A stretch of DNA of 64,000 nucleotides from a bacterium (Candidatus Blackallbacteria) CG13_big_fil_rev_8_21_14_2_50_49_14 (GCA_002783405.1 PFGG01000052.1:1-64000); one strand, 5' to 3'. Positions 8,616 through 18,678 are shown, counted from the stretch's first letter. Numbers and translations: made by a program. The notes: generated from the sequence alone by a model not told the origin.

Positions 8616-8660
8616 TTTTAACAAACCACTTGCGCAGTCAAGTGAGTGAGTTAGTTGCGC
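8616..8660 (-). repeat. attC-like site E
   Basis: On the minus strand it runs from GCGCAAC to GTTAAAA, with a perfect inner stem CACTTG/CAAGTG (8627-8644) around ACTGCG and outer TAAC/GTTA. It is short (45 bp), but its loop matches the other sites. It would be the attC of the cassette upstream of the OLD gene, marking the right end of the array visible here. Confidence 0.45.
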
Positions 8661-8885
8661 GGCGCAGGGCCTAAAATCTAGTTTTTTCTTATGCGCCTCA
8701 AATTGAGTCATAGTCTAATCTCTTGCCTCGTCCGCATTATTTTTCCATCCTAAAACGCACATTATGACTGGGTTTTGCCCGCACAAGTCCGCCGCAACAA
8801 GTAATTATCCAGGGGCTGGATAATCCCATCACCACCCCCAGCCCCCCTTCTCAACACAAATCCCCATCAGCTTTTCAGCCTTGCA

Positions 8886-9100
8886 GTATAACTCCACTTT
8901 GCCCCCCAAATCAGCGAAATTTAGCACTTTCCAAGCAAGCCCTCAAGGTCCATCTAACACGCGCATTTTCAGCTTATCCTGTTTCCGTATAACTCCACCC
9001 CAGGAAGAATTATCCACCCCAGTATATTGCCTCTGAAGAATTCTTCGCTTTCTGTATAACTCCACTTTTTAGAGAATTACTCTCTTTCTGTATAACTCCA
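8886..9100 (-). repeat. Short interspersed repeats around GGAGTTATAC
   Basis: The minus-strand motif TGGAGTTATAC is present at about 8887-8897, 8988-8998, 9055-9065 and 9091-9101. Two neighbouring copies continue as CAGAAAGcGAaGAATTCTtC, ending in a small palindrome. A diverged copy (GTTATCCAGAAAGCGATGAAT) lies near 9370-9392 and an inverted one (GAATTATACAGAAG) near 9404-9417. Spacing is irregular (101, 67 and 36 bp), so this is not a CRISPR array. It could be a binding-site cluster or a decayed tandem repeat. Confidence 0.5.
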
Positions 9101-9851
9101 AAATTAAAAGCATGCTCTACCCAAGGAAAATCCAGACAGAACCCTGCCGCAAACAGGCAATCACAGCTGGACAGAATCAAAACCACCCCCATAGAATACA
9201 ATTCAATCGAAAAAGAATCAAGAGCCCATCAGAGACCAAAAATTTGTCACATAAGTACAGTTTTTTAACAAAATATTGAAATTTGTTAAATTGTATTTTG
9301 TTTGTCATAATTGGATGAAAACCTCAATAGGCAAGAGACTTTCTGGGAGTGGTGAACACCAAAAATAGATCATTCATCGCTTTCTGGATAACGCACAAAA
9401 TCCGGAATTATACAGAAGAAGGGTTTGTGTGTTGAGTCATTTTTCAGTGCCTGGCTCCAATTTCGGCCTGCAGGCTTTCCATTTTTCAAGCGAATGCGTA
9501 TGGGCAAGATTGTGACAGGGAGGATATTATTATCAATTGAGGTGAATCCTACTGTTAGCTGAAAGGTTTGTTGCTCTCCTCCAGCACATCTCTGAATTAA
9601 CTTCACGTTCCGCATATCTTAATACAGAGTTAGCTTCTTCAGCCGCGAACACTTTCAGCCAAACCCCATTTTCTCGGGGAGCAGAATTTCTTTCACCCTT
9701 GCTTTGCCCCTCCAGGTGGGCCATTTTAAAGCTTTCTCTTCTTTTTTGAGACTAAATCAGCAATCTGAGGCAAGCTGAAAAGCTTGAGCTGCTACAATAG
9801 AAGAGGTATTTCAGCTTAATCATTTTAACCACGATAAGGAAAACACTCCGC

Positions 9852-12800
9852 ATGTCAGATCTTCGCTTTCAGACCGGCTCTATGCAGGCTTTCTGGAATG
9901 CCAGACAGAGCGGAAAAGATCCCAATACCCTGAAAGACGACCCCGCCGCCCAAGCTTTGGGCAAGGTCTTTCAGGATCAACAGTTGACCCGCAAAGAATA
10001 TGACCAGCTCAAAACCCTCTATTTGAAATCCAATCCCGACGGGGATTTTGAGACGTTTTTGGCCGACGCCCTCGATGGCAGGGCCGATGGCAAAACCCTC
10101 ACAGCCTTTGCTGACGCCGTGCGGGAATTGAGTCGCAAAGGCTCTGCCCTTTCCTCTGTCTCCTTTCAAAACAATGAACAGCATACGGGCTTTCAAAGTC
10201 TGGCGGCAGCCATCTTACAACCAGATAAGCAGGTGCTCGACGCTGTAAAGGCTGCCGATAGCGATGGCAATGGCAGAATCGAAGGCCAGGAACGGGCCCA
10301 ACTGAAGAGCGTCTTAAATGCTCAGAACTCCCAGGATTTCTCAATGGTGGCCAAGGCCCTGGACGATGGCATGACCACCCTGGCCTACGATGCCAAACAA
10401 AAAACACTGAGCCTCTTCTTCAGCGAGCGGCCCCCTGCTCTGTCGGGCAGAGTGCAAGATGTGCGTTTCAGTGGCGAGTTAAAACTTGAAGACATCGATG
10501 GAGTCAATGATCTCAGCCGCGATGATTTAAAGGGCAGGGCCAATGGCCAGGTGCAGATCAGCTATCCCTTTCTCTCTGAAGTCATTCATGATGCCTTGAA
10601 CCCCAATTTGCCCAATATGTCAGGTTCTGCTTTGGGTCTCAGTGGCGGCTTTCGTTTTTCACTGCAAAACGAGCATTTTGATGCCCAGCGCGGCATGTAT
10701 ATTGTCAATGCCACCACCACCCTCAGTGCCGGGGTCTCACGTTTTTCAGCCTCTCAGGATATTCCGGTAGAAATTCAAATCAAGCATTCCCCAGAGGGTG
10801 AGCTTCAGATTCAAATTCCCGCTTTGGATGATGTCTCTGTGCCTGGTTTGCGCGCCGCCGCCTGGAAATTGCGCGATGGCTTGTTGCAACGGGTTTCTTC
10901 GGGCATGGAGCGGGCCGTCGATCAGCAGTCCATGGGCGTGAAACTTCACCCCCACGTCAAAACCATCGAGGGCACCTATACCAACTGGCATTTGGGTGAG
11001 TCCCGTGGGCCAGTCAGTCAGCGCCTGGTGCTGCAGCCCAGTTTGCAACTCCAGTTAAAAAATCCCCTTCCCCGCTCAGATGGCAAACCGCCAGCGGATA
11101 TGCTATTAGACCTGCAGGCCGATCGCAGCAATACCCAGGCCAAGGTTCAGGCCAAAGGCATTCAATTGCAGTTAAAAAATGTGCCCGTGGCTGGCAGCTC
11201 AGATCAGAAGGCCACCGTCTCTGCTGCCAGTCAGCGCGATCGGGTTTCCGACAGCGCACGGGTTCAATTGGAGTATGGGCTGGACATCGACATCGCCAAG
11301 GGCGGCAAGCTGCGCCATGAGGCGGTGATTCAGGAAGCCGATTTTAATTTGGATGTTCAGGCCGATGAAATGGCGGATTTTGCCTTTGTTCCCCGCACAG
11401 AAGCCGTCTTGGGCAAAGAAGGCAAGGCCCGCATGCAATTGCGAGGCCATTTAGAGGTCAGCCCCGATCATCAGGTGCGTGGCAGCCTCAATGGCAAGAT
11501 CAGTGGGCAATCCACCCAGGGGGAAGCCTTTACGCATTTTAAAACCCATTTGGACACAGGCAAAACCGAGGCCCAACGCATTTCGCTGGCGGGCACCGAT
11601 TTAAAGTACAACCCTGCCGCCGGGCAAAAAGGCGAGGTTCACCATGCCCGCTTGCAGGCCCAAACCGGTGAAGTCACTCGCGGGGCCGCGCAACCGGTTA
11701 AACTCGAACTGAACCAAGCCGAAGGCCAGGTTAAAATCGACCTGAAAGTCTTGCAGGAATTGCAGGATCAGCTCAAGCAGGGCAATGAACAGCTGCTCAA
11801 AACCCTCCAGTCTGTGGGTTTGAGTGATGAAACGCTGCAAAAACTGACCAAGGGTTCGCGCAAGGAATTGCGCCAATTGCTGAAACTTGACGATTTCCTG
11901 CCCCGTTTGCAGTCTGCCATGGTGCGCTTTGAGGCCGGGCACTGGGAATTGGCCATTGATCGCCAGGGCTACCAGGTCAAGGGCAAAGAGTTGCATTTAA
12001 AAGCTGAAACCCAAGAGACAGGGGCCGATCAGGTACATGCCGGAGCAAACTTAGAAGTTTCAGCCCAAAGTCTCGAAGGGCATTCTTTGACCACACCGAT
12101 CAGCATCAAAGGGCTGCAGCAATTGCAGAAACGGCTTCAGGATGCACCTTTTCTGCGCGAAAGCATTATGAACCGGCTTAAAATTGCAGGTTTGACCCCT
12201 GAACAAATCGCCGTGTTTGAATCGGGAAATGCCCAGGCCTTAGAGGCTCTCTTGCGGGTCAGCGACTTGCCCGAACGGCTTCAGGCGGTTTTGTCTGACA
12301 ATGAAGTCAGGCTCGAAAATCTGTCTGCAGATTTGAAGGCCGAACGGGCAGACCACGAGACCGGGCTGCTTGCCCAGGCACATTTTGAGGCCGGCAGTCT
12401 GCGCCTGGATGCCAGTGAAAATTTAATCACCCCAGAGCTGCTCAAAACGATTCAGGCCCGCCTGCAGCCTCCCAACCGGGAAGCGGCTGAACTCTTGGAA
12501 ACCCTGCACGATGCCGGGCTCAGTGAGGCCCAGATTGAACGCTTGAAATCTGGCTCTGAGCAGGAGCTGGCAGAGCTGGCCAAAGATTCAGATTTTGTTC
12601 AGAAAATGGTCTTTGTGCCCGCCCGCAATCAGCTTCACCTTTCGCTCAAAGACGGGGCAGCCCAAGCCCAGATTCAGGCGACTGAATCCTCAGGCAATCG
12701 GCTCGAACTCAAGGCCGGAGCCGCAGGGCTCTCGGGGCGGCATGACAGCCCCGGCAGTTCACGCCTCAAGGCCGATAGCTTGCAGGCCGAGGCCCAGTAC

Positions 12801-15800
12801 CAGGATGGGCAGGGCAACCGCCTGCATTTAGAGACCGTTTTAGAAAACAGTCAGTTTCGCAAAGATGCGCGTGGCAAATACGTGCTCGAAGCCCCCCAAG
12901 CAGAAAGCGTAGCTGAGCTGCGCCTGGCGCTGAAAGACTTCAACCGTTTGGTAGAGGCGGTGGGCCCAGTTGAACTCAAACGTCTGGTGGAAGCCGGTCA
13001 AAAAGATGATCTTCAGGGCATTCTGCACAGCATGGGCCTGACCGAAGCCCAAATCGCCCGCACCATCGCCATCCTCTGGCAGCCCCAGGTCAAAGCCCTT
13101 TTGGGCACCAGTGATTTTGTCAAAGCCTTAGAAAATGCAGAAACCTTGGATATCCGCATTCAGGCCAATACCTCTGCCCGTATCAGCAACCCCACGGGCC
13201 AAATCGAAGTCGATGCCAAGGGGGCCGGCACAATGCATGCCGCTCTCAAAGATGCCTCAGGAAACGCCCTCGTGCGTTCTGAAGGCCAGGCCCAGGGCCT
13301 GAAAGCAGGCTTGGACGCTTCAGGGGTTCAGCTGGATATTGCTAAAATTTCTGGAGATACCCGAGGCTTGCATGCCGATGGCTCTGAGTTTATTAAGTTA
13401 TCTGGCAGTATTGCTGATTTCCGCAGCCATTGGAGCGAAGCGCAGAAATCTGTTGGAATGGGTGCTGTTAGGGCAGATATCGACGCAAGTACCCAATTGG
13501 ATTCTGAATCGCTTGAAAAGATTCAGGATATTCTTAAAAACTTTAAAGATGCCCTGCAAGAGCGCCTCAAATCTTTTGGCTTGAGTAAACAACAACTTGA
13601 AAATTTGATTCGGGCCTTTGGCCAGAAGCAATTCAGCCAGTGGTTTTCTGGGGCAGATCGCGAACAGATTCAGGCCTTTGCTGAGCAGTTTGGAATCAGC
13701 ACCCAGCAATTGGAGCGGATTCTGGATTTGATGCATGACCAATCTTTCCATCAGGTGATTGAAGAGATCTATAATTTTTCAGAGCTGCTCGACAAGGCCG
13801 AGCTGAAGACCCATCTCGGCGTAAGTGCAGGGGGCATGGACTGGTCTGACAACGACAAGCAAATGGTGTTGGGGCTGCGCGATTTGCAGGCCAATCTCAC
13901 GGTCGACAGTCAAAATGCCCAGGGCCACTCAAGCCTCAGCGTGCATGCCGAGCAGGATCAAACCCGCCGCGAACGCACCAAGTCTGAAAGCCATACCACC
14001 TGGGGGGAAACCCGTTTCACGGTCTCAGGCGATTCGCAAGATCGCTTGGGCAACCAGATATCTGCCCAGGGCAAATTGAGTTACCAGCCCGGAGAAGTGC
14101 GCACCCAGGCCGACGGCAGCTCTCAGCTGAAATTTGGAAAAATTGAAGGCCAGCTGAGCGGGAAAATGTCTGGCCCCAAGCTGCACCAGGCGGATCTTTC
14201 TGTGCAGGGAGGCCTGGATTCCATTGAAACCAGCAGCAGCAGCCCTGAGGATTCAGTCTTGCAGCTTGCGAATCTGCAGACCTCTGGCAGCCTCAATATT
14301 CAACAGGGCAAAGAAAAGACCCAGTTGGATGCACGCGTAGGTCTTGAGCACCTGACCTCACGGCCCGAACAGCTCAAACTCGACCAGCTTCAGGTTCAGG
14401 GCGATTACCAGGCCGATTCAAGCTCTGAAAGCCTGGGGCATCAGCGCCGGGATCACGGCAGTCTTTCAGCTCAGAACCGCATTGCCTCAATCGAAGTGGG
14501 CAAAGAAGGCGCGCATATCCAGGGAACCCAACTTTCAGTCCAGGCCCAGGCCAGCCTCTCAGAAGATGGCAAAACCTCAGCCCATCTGGCGGGGCGGATT
14601 CAAGATGCCAAGGTCCATGATATTCAGGCCCATGCCGGGCATGTCAAATTGGATCAAGTCGATGGGCATTTAATGGCAGAAGTGCGTACCCCCACAGCCC
14701 GCACCAAACTCAGCGCAGACCCCCACTTGGCTGGGGTAAGTGCCCATGAAGGGTTGGTCACTGCAAAAGATCTTCAGATTCGCGGAATTGAGGGCGATGC
14801 ACGGATACGCATGCAAAAGGTGCGTGAGCTTTTAAGCGCCAGCCCCAATGCTTTAAAAGTCTTGAACCAGGTCGCTTCACATTTTGGCACGCGACCGTCT
14901 GAATTGTTTACCAATGATACCCTGACCTTTAAGCTGAATCAGGGCCAGTTAATCACCCAGCCCGGCCAGGAAGACGCTCTGCGCAATCCCAAAGATTTCA
15001 GTGGACAGCTTCAAATTCCCGGTTTGCAGACCCAATTGGGCAAAGCGGATCTGAATCTCGATTTAAAACATCTGAGCCTCAATCCCAACCCGGATGCTTC
15101 CCCACGGGTGGAGCTTTCAGGTCAGGCCCGTTTTGAGCCCCGTCAACCGGCCTTTAATCAGGCGATCAACCAATTGCTCAAACAACAGTTCAGTGCCTGG
15201 GGTTTGCCCAATCTGAATGCCTCGGTGGAGATCAAAAATGGAGAATTTCAGGTCAAAATTGACCGCTGGTTTGTGGCGGGCTTGGTCAAAGCCGATTTTG
15301 AGGGCGATCGCATGTCGATTGAATTGGATCGTGTCAAACTCCTGCGTTTTATCAGCGCCAAAGGCCTGATCACAGGCAAAGTAGCTGATTCGCTTGAAAA
15401 GAACCTGATTGATTTTTCTCAGGACGAAAACCGCCTGCATTTATCGCTGAACGATATGACCGAAGCAATCCTGCACAAGGACAATCTTCAGATCAAACGC
15501 GTGGAGTTGGCGCCAGACAATCATTTTGAAATTCAGTTCAACTATGAAGATTCTCAGGCCTATAATGCGGGAGCCCGCCAACGCCAGGTCAAAAAAGTTC
15601 AGGAGCGGGTGCTGCAAAACCGCAGCGAAAGCGAACTTGAGGATATTGTAGAAGACATGGGCAAGAGCACCCGTCAGCGCCTCTTTCAACAGGCCAGTTC
15701 CCAGCAGTTACGCAAAATGCTGGAAGCGGTGGGCAATGACTATGACAATGTATTACGTGAGACCTTGGCCCAAGAAAAGGATCTGAAAAACTACCCACTT

Positions 15801-16028
15801 GAAAACCGGGCGATCATGGCGGCTTATCTGGCCTCCGACAAGGGCTTCCTTGAAGGCGTAGATCGTCAGGAAAAAGATCTGATCAAAAAACTTGTGAATT
15901 CTCTGCAAGGCCGGGATTACCAGGTTTTCGCAAAGAGCTTGAGTGCCGATGAACTCAAACGCATCAACCAATTCGCCCATGCCGAGCTGGAAGCGGCTTA
16001 CCAGCGCCTGAAAGCCAAGGGCACTTAA
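9852..16028 (+). CDS. Giant repetitive protein of unknown function
   Basis: I do not recognise this 2058-residue protein. No signal peptide or membrane segment is visible. Near residue 135 is a canonical EF-hand loop (DSDGNGRIEGQE). The rest alternates beta-rich, polar stretches of the type LQAEAQYQDGQGNRLHLE with helical modules of the form L..aGLs..qi..l..g....l..ll....F. At least five such modules occur, for example QSVGLSDETLQKL, KIAGLTPEQIAVF, HDAGLSEAQIERL, HSMGLTEAQIART and KSFGLSKQQLENL. The alternation of extended amphipathic beta strands recalls AsmA/TamB-type or DUF748-like beta-groove proteins, but this is only a resemblance. The C-terminal 170 residues are helical. The start has a ribosome site (aagga, 11 bp upstream). 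Confidence 0.8.
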   Translation: MSDLRFQTGSMQAFWNARQSGKDPNTLKDDPAAQALGKVFQDQQLTRKEYDQLKTLYLKSNPDGDFETFLADALDGRADGKTLTAFADAVRELSRKGSALSSVSFQNNEQHTGFQSLAAAILQPDKQVLDAVKAADSDGNGRIEGQERAQLKSVLNAQNSQDFSMVAKALDDGMTTLAYDAKQKTLSLFFSERPPALSGRVQDVRFSGELKLEDIDGVNDLSRDDLKGRANGQVQISYPFLSEVIHDALNPNLPNMSGSALGLSGGFRFSLQNEHFDAQRGMYIVNATTTLSAGVSRFSASQDIPVEIQIKHSPEGELQIQIPALDDVSVPGLRAAAWKLRDGLLQRVSSGMERAVDQQSMGVKLHPHVKTIEGTYTNWHLGESRGPVSQRLVLQPSLQLQLKNPLPRSDGKPPADMLLDLQADRSNTQAKVQAKGIQLQLKNVPVAGSSDQKATVSAASQRDRVSDSARVQLEYGLDIDIAKGGKLRHEAVIQEADFNLDVQADEMADFAFVPRTEAVLGKEGKARMQLRGHLEVSPDHQVRGSLNGKISGQSTQGEAFTHFKTHLDTGKTEAQRISLAGTDLKYNPAAGQKGEVHHARLQAQTGEVTRGAAQPVKLELNQAEGQVKIDLKVLQELQDQLKQGNEQLLKTLQSVGLSDETLQKLTKGSRKELRQLLKLDDFLPRLQSAMVRFEAGHWELAIDRQGYQVKGKELHLKAETQETGADQVHAGANLEVSAQSLEGHSLTTPISIKGLQQLQKRLQDAPFLRESIMNRLKIAGLTPEQIAVFESGNAQALEALLRVSDLPERLQAVLSDNEVRLENLSADLKAERADHETGLLAQAHFEAGSLRLDASENLITPELLKTIQARLQPPNREAAELLETLHDAGLSEAQIERLKSGSEQELAELAKDSDFVQKMVFVPARNQLHLSLKDGAAQAQIQATESSGNRLELKAGAAGLSGRHDSPGSSRLKADSLQAEAQYQDGQGNRLHLETVLENSQFRKDARGKYVLEAPQAESVAELRLALKDFNRLVEAVGPVELKRLVEAGQKDDLQGILHSMGLTEAQIARTIAILWQPQVKALLGTSDFVKALENAETLDIRIQANTSARISNPTGQIEVDAKGAGTMHAALKDASGNALVRSEGQAQGLKAGLDASGVQLDIAKISGDTRGLHADGSEFIKLSGSIADFRSHWSEAQKSVGMGAVRADIDASTQLDSESLEKIQDILKNFKDALQERLKSFGLSKQQLENLIRAFGQKQFSQWFSGADREQIQAFAEQFGISTQQLERILDLMHDQSFHQVIEEIYNFSELLDKAELKTHLGVSAGGMDWSDNDKQMVLGLRDLQANLTVDSQNAQGHSSLSVHAEQDQTRRERTKSESHTTWGETRFTVSGDSQDRLGNQISAQGKLSYQPGEVRTQADGSSQLKFGKIEGQLSGKMSGPKLHQADLSVQGGLDSIETSSSSPEDSVLQLANLQTSGSLNIQQGKEKTQLDARVGLEHLTSRPEQLKLDQLQVQGDYQADSSSESLGHQRRDHGSLSAQNRIASIEVGKEGAHIQGTQLSVQAQASLSEDGKTSAHLAGRIQDAKVHDIQAHAGHVKLDQVDGHLMAEVRTPTARTKLSADPHLAGVSAHEGLVTAKDLQIRGIEGDARIRMQKVRELLSASPNALKVLNQVASHFGTRPSELFTNDTLTFKLNQGQLITQPGQEDALRNPKDFSGQLQIPGLQTQLGKADLNLDLKHLSLNPNPDASPRVELSGQARFEPRQPAFNQAINQLLKQQFSAWGLPNLNASVEIKNGEFQVKIDRWFVAGLVKADFEGDRMSIELDRVKLLRFISAKGLITGKVADSLEKNLIDFSQDENRLHLSLNDMTEAILHKDNLQIKRVELAPDNHFEIQFNYEDSQAYNAGARQRQVKKVQERVLQNRSESELEDIVEDMGKSTRQRLFQQASSQQLRKMLEAVGNDYDNVLRETLAQEKDLKNYPLENRAIMAAYLASDKGFLEGVDRQEKDLIKKLVNSLQGRDYQVFAKSLSADELKRINQFAHAELEAAYQRLKAKGT

Positions 16029-16101
16029 GTCAAAAGATTGAAACCAAGGGATTGAATCCCCAGGTTTTAACGGAGTGCGTTCAAGTCAAGGGTGCCTCAG
16101 T

Positions 16102-16926
16102 TCAAGGTTTCAGCAGGATTTGGGTGCCTTTCCCTGCCTTGAGGAAGTTTTTCGCATTGCCCTGATTGACTGCAATTTCAAGAAAATCACTGCTCCCCCA
16201 CAGGGCCAGCAGTTGACCTGCTTGCGATTGTGAATAGGTGCTGCTGATTTCGGTTAAAACATGGCCATTGATCTGCAGACTGCAATTTAGGTTTTCGTGG
16301 GGGCCGATCTTGAGGTTCCGACAGGCTTCCATATCCTCTCGGGAGATATTGGTGATTAAATTGCCAAAATGATCGTGGAACAAGACCTCGCCCTGCATCT
16401 GGTGAGCTTGCGTTTTGACCTCAGGCCATTCCAGTTTCACAATCTCTGTCAAGGCCGGGCCCAAATCTGAGGGTGAAACCCCATTCAAGAGATGGGCAGA
16501 GACAGGCGCAAAGATATCGCGCCCGTGAAACGTCGGGCTGACACGCTCGAGAAAATAGCCAGGGTTTTCAAGGCTGTAAATCGCTTGGGCAGGATAATCC
16601 CTTAAAACATAGCTGAACAAGCCATTGTCGGGGCCCACCAGCCAAAAGGGACCGGCCTGAATACACAGCCCTTTGCGTTTGGAGCCGACCCCAGGATCAA
16701 TCACTGCCAAGACCACGGTTCCCTCAGGAAAATAGCGCAGGCTGGTCATGAGCGTAAACGCCCCCCAGTGAATGTCTCCCCGGGGAATCTCATGGGTTAA
16801 ATCCAAAACCGGGGCTCCGGGCTTGATTCTGTCGATCACGATTTTCATCAGTCCGACATAGGCATCTTGGGTGCCAAAATCTGTTAAAACGGCAATGCGG
16901 TTTGCTTTCATTTTGAGAATGCTCAC
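16102..16926 (-). CDS. SAM hydrolase (SAM hydroxide adenosyltransferase, DUF62 family)
   Basis: This 274-residue protein belongs to the DUF62/fluorinase superfamily, whose usual members hydrolyse S-adenosylmethionine to adenosine and methionine. Family motifs visible are ITVLTDFG-like RIAVLTDFGTQDAYVG at the N-terminus, DLTHEIPRGD, AVIDPGVGSKRK and VGPDNGLFS. The second, beta-barrel domain has HDHFGNLITNI. The frame starts at a GTG that overlaps the upstream stop codon by one base. An ATG 15 bp inside (16911) is an equally good start. It is co-transcribed with the 545-residue hypothetical gene. Halogenase activity is unlikely without the specific loop, which I do not see. Confidence 0.85.
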   Translation of the reverse strand: MSILKMKANRIAVLTDFGTQDAYVGLMKIVIDRIKPGAPVLDLTHEIPRGDIHWGAFTLMTSLRYFPEGTVVLAVIDPGVGSKRKGLCIQAGPFWLVGPDNGLFSYVLRDYPAQAIYSLENPGYFLERVSPTFHGRDIFAPVSAHLLNGVSPSDLGPALTEIVKLEWPEVKTQAHQMQGEVLFHDHFGNLITNISREDMEACRNLKIGPHENLNCSLQINGHVLTEISSTYSQSQAGQLLALWGSSDFLEIAVNQGNAKNFLKAGKGTQILLKP

Positions 16927-18563
16927 TATATTTTATGATCAAAGGAAGGCAAGGGGCCTTCTTCTTCGGGTTCGGTGAGTGAACTGGGCGCGGGGCTGTT
17001 TTTTTGAGTTGGTTTTGCCATGAACTGGGCATATTGAGGCGTTGATACCCGCTGCGCCGTGGGCTGGGGTTCAGGATGCTTTTCCAGTTCACTTAAGTTG
17101 TGCAGAATCTTTTCAGTTTTTGTTGGAAAACTGTGAAGGTATTGCGCAAATCCGGCATGGATTTCGGCGTAATTTTTTTGTAAAAGCTCAAACTTCAGGG
17201 CCAGCTGCAAACCCGTCTCTGGGCTGAGATTGACGTGAATTCCGGATTGCCCCGGCAATTCAGAAAGCAACATCTGACGCAGCGGAGCCTCCAGGGGTTT
17301 TAAGTTGGGGTTTTGTCTGATTTGACGCAAGCACTGGTTGGCTTCCTCAAGCCAATGATTTAAATGGGTCTGCAATAAATCCCAATCAGGTGAGAGCTTT
17401 TGGGCACAAATACTTTCAAACTGCCAAGGGGTACCCAAATCCTTGAGTTGAATTTCACGGCCTTCAACTTGTAAAAAACCTTCGGCATCCAAGTGAATCT
17501 GTAGGCCCGTTTGGATATATATTTGAGTTGCTAGCGTTTTGATGTGTAACTGCAAGGCCTCAGGATTGCAGAGGTCTTCCTCACCGAAATCATAAACCTG
17601 CCCATTGAGTTCAAGCTGGCCCAAGACTTGGTTTTGCGTTTCTGGCTCTGGAGCTTCTTCGCCCATAAACAGACCTTCAGGCAGGTGAAGAGCTTGGATT
17701 TCTGGGCTTTCTGAACTTAAACGGCGGATCTCGATCTTGCCAGCACTGCCTGATTGGGTCTGCGTTAAAACCAGATAATTTTCAGGATTAAAACTGGCGC
17801 GCACCCCAGTCTCTGCAGTGTGTTGGTTCAACTGGTTTAAAATCTCTTGATAAACCCCAGAGAATTGGCTCTGACGGTTTTCAAGTTTCAGAGAAATCTC
17901 TATGCCGTTGAGAAGGTAGCTGCCAAAGTTGAGCTGCCCCAGGGTTCCAGGAATTTGCTCCTGGTTCAGGCTCGACAGCCCTGGTTTTAAACCCATATGA
18001 CAGGCCTTCAAGCCTGCGGGAAGGGGCATCAGGATTAAGTCTTGTATTCGAATATTCCAACCTTCCCGACCGGGCAAGGCTTGAAATACAAGCCTTGAAT
18101 CCTGGCGCAGCACCTGAAACCCCAGCATTTCCAAATCTAAATCGAGACTGGTGGCGAGATATTCGCTGAGATGTCGGGCAATATTGCCGTGGGCAAAGGT
18201 TTTGAAGGGGGGAATACTCAATTCAAGTTCTTCGCTGTGCTGATCGGGTGCGATCAGCTCAATCACGAGCACAGGAAAGGCATAACGCGTTTCAGGCTGA
18301 ATATTCTGAATCGGCTCACCCCTCAGTTGACAGGTTTGCCCTTTGCTGAGATTGGGTTGAACAGGCTCAAGCGACAAAACCCGTGCAAAGGGAGACTCAG
18401 GAGCGAGGGGCAGGCTCTGAAGGGGCAGCGCTTGGGGGCTTTTGAATGTAAATTTTTCTTCAGAAGGCAATTCAGGCAGATGGGCAAGCAGTTCTTGCCC
18501 CCTTTGTTTTAAACGCGAGAGCGTAAGCGCGAGCATGGTATAGATATTTACGGGTGTGACCAT
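16926..18563 (-). CDS. Hypothetical protein with two flagellin-IN-like segments
   Basis: This 545-residue protein is not confidently recognised. Two internal segments resemble the flagellin/FliD 'hook IN' motif: around residue 220, GQLNFGSYLLNGIEISLK followed by INQ-like helix and TGVRASFNPENYLVLTQTQSGSAGKIEI; and around 320, GQLELNGQVYDFGEED followed by LATQIYIQTGLQIHLDAEG. The rest is Leu/Gln/Glu-rich helical with a low-complexity tail rich in P, E and S. No flagellar gene is nearby, so a flagellar role is not implied. It may be a host surface or appendage protein. The stop overlaps the start of the SAM hydrolase gene, suggesting one operon. Confidence 0.6.
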   Translation of the reverse strand: MVTPVNIYTMLALTLSRLKQRGQELLAHLPELPSEEKFTFKSPQALPLQSLPLAPESPFARVLSLEPVQPNLSKGQTCQLRGEPIQNIQPETRYAFPVLVIELIAPDQHSEELELSIPPFKTFAHGNIARHLSEYLATSLDLDLEMLGFQVLRQDSRLVFQALPGREGWNIRIQDLILMPLPAGLKACHMGLKPGLSSLNQEQIPGTLGQLNFGSYLLNGIEISLKLENRQSQFSGVYQEILNQLNQHTAETGVRASFNPENYLVLTQTQSGSAGKIEIRRLSSESPEIQALHLPEGLFMGEEAPEPETQNQVLGQLELNGQVYDFGEEDLCNPEALQLHIKTLATQIYIQTGLQIHLDAEGFLQVEGREIQLKDLGTPWQFESICAQKLSPDWDLLQTHLNHWLEEANQCLRQIRQNPNLKPLEAPLRQMLLSELPGQSGIHVNLSPETGLQLALKFELLQKNYAEIHAGFAQYLHSFPTKTEKILHNLSELEKHPEPQPTAQRVSTPQYAQFMAKPTQKNSPAPSSLTEPEEEGPLPSFDHKI

Positions 18564-18678
18564 CTTGATGGCTGTTTCTCAGTAAACTTTACTTTTTTCA
18601 GTATACTCTTCTCAGATTGATTGGGTCAGTAGTTCGGGGTTGTTTTCAATCCTGCAAAGGCCATGGTAGGGTGGAAAG

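Larger units (their letters stand above)
8496..9851. other. Long gene-poor stretch with short repeats
   Basis: No convincing gene is present. It contains attC-like site E (8616-8660), then a family of short repeats around TATAACTCCA (8886-9100 and a weaker copy near 9370). An AT-rich stretch lies at 9240-9310. Two overlapping minus-strand frames (9370-9615, 63-81 codons; 9533-9724) have no recognisable domain and may be a decayed gene. The giant gene at 9852 follows. Confidence 0.5.

Noticed and set aside
8886-9100. Possible CRISPR array
   Set aside because: Copies are only about 11 bp with irregular spacing and diverged flanks, and no cas genes are present.
9370-9724. Two overlapping minus-strand frames of 81 and 63 codons
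   Set aside because: No ribosome site, domain or partner. A decayed gene is possible but not supported.
9855-15980. Many antisense frames inside the giant gene
   Set aside because: Shadows of a single long gene with consistent coding character on the plus strand.
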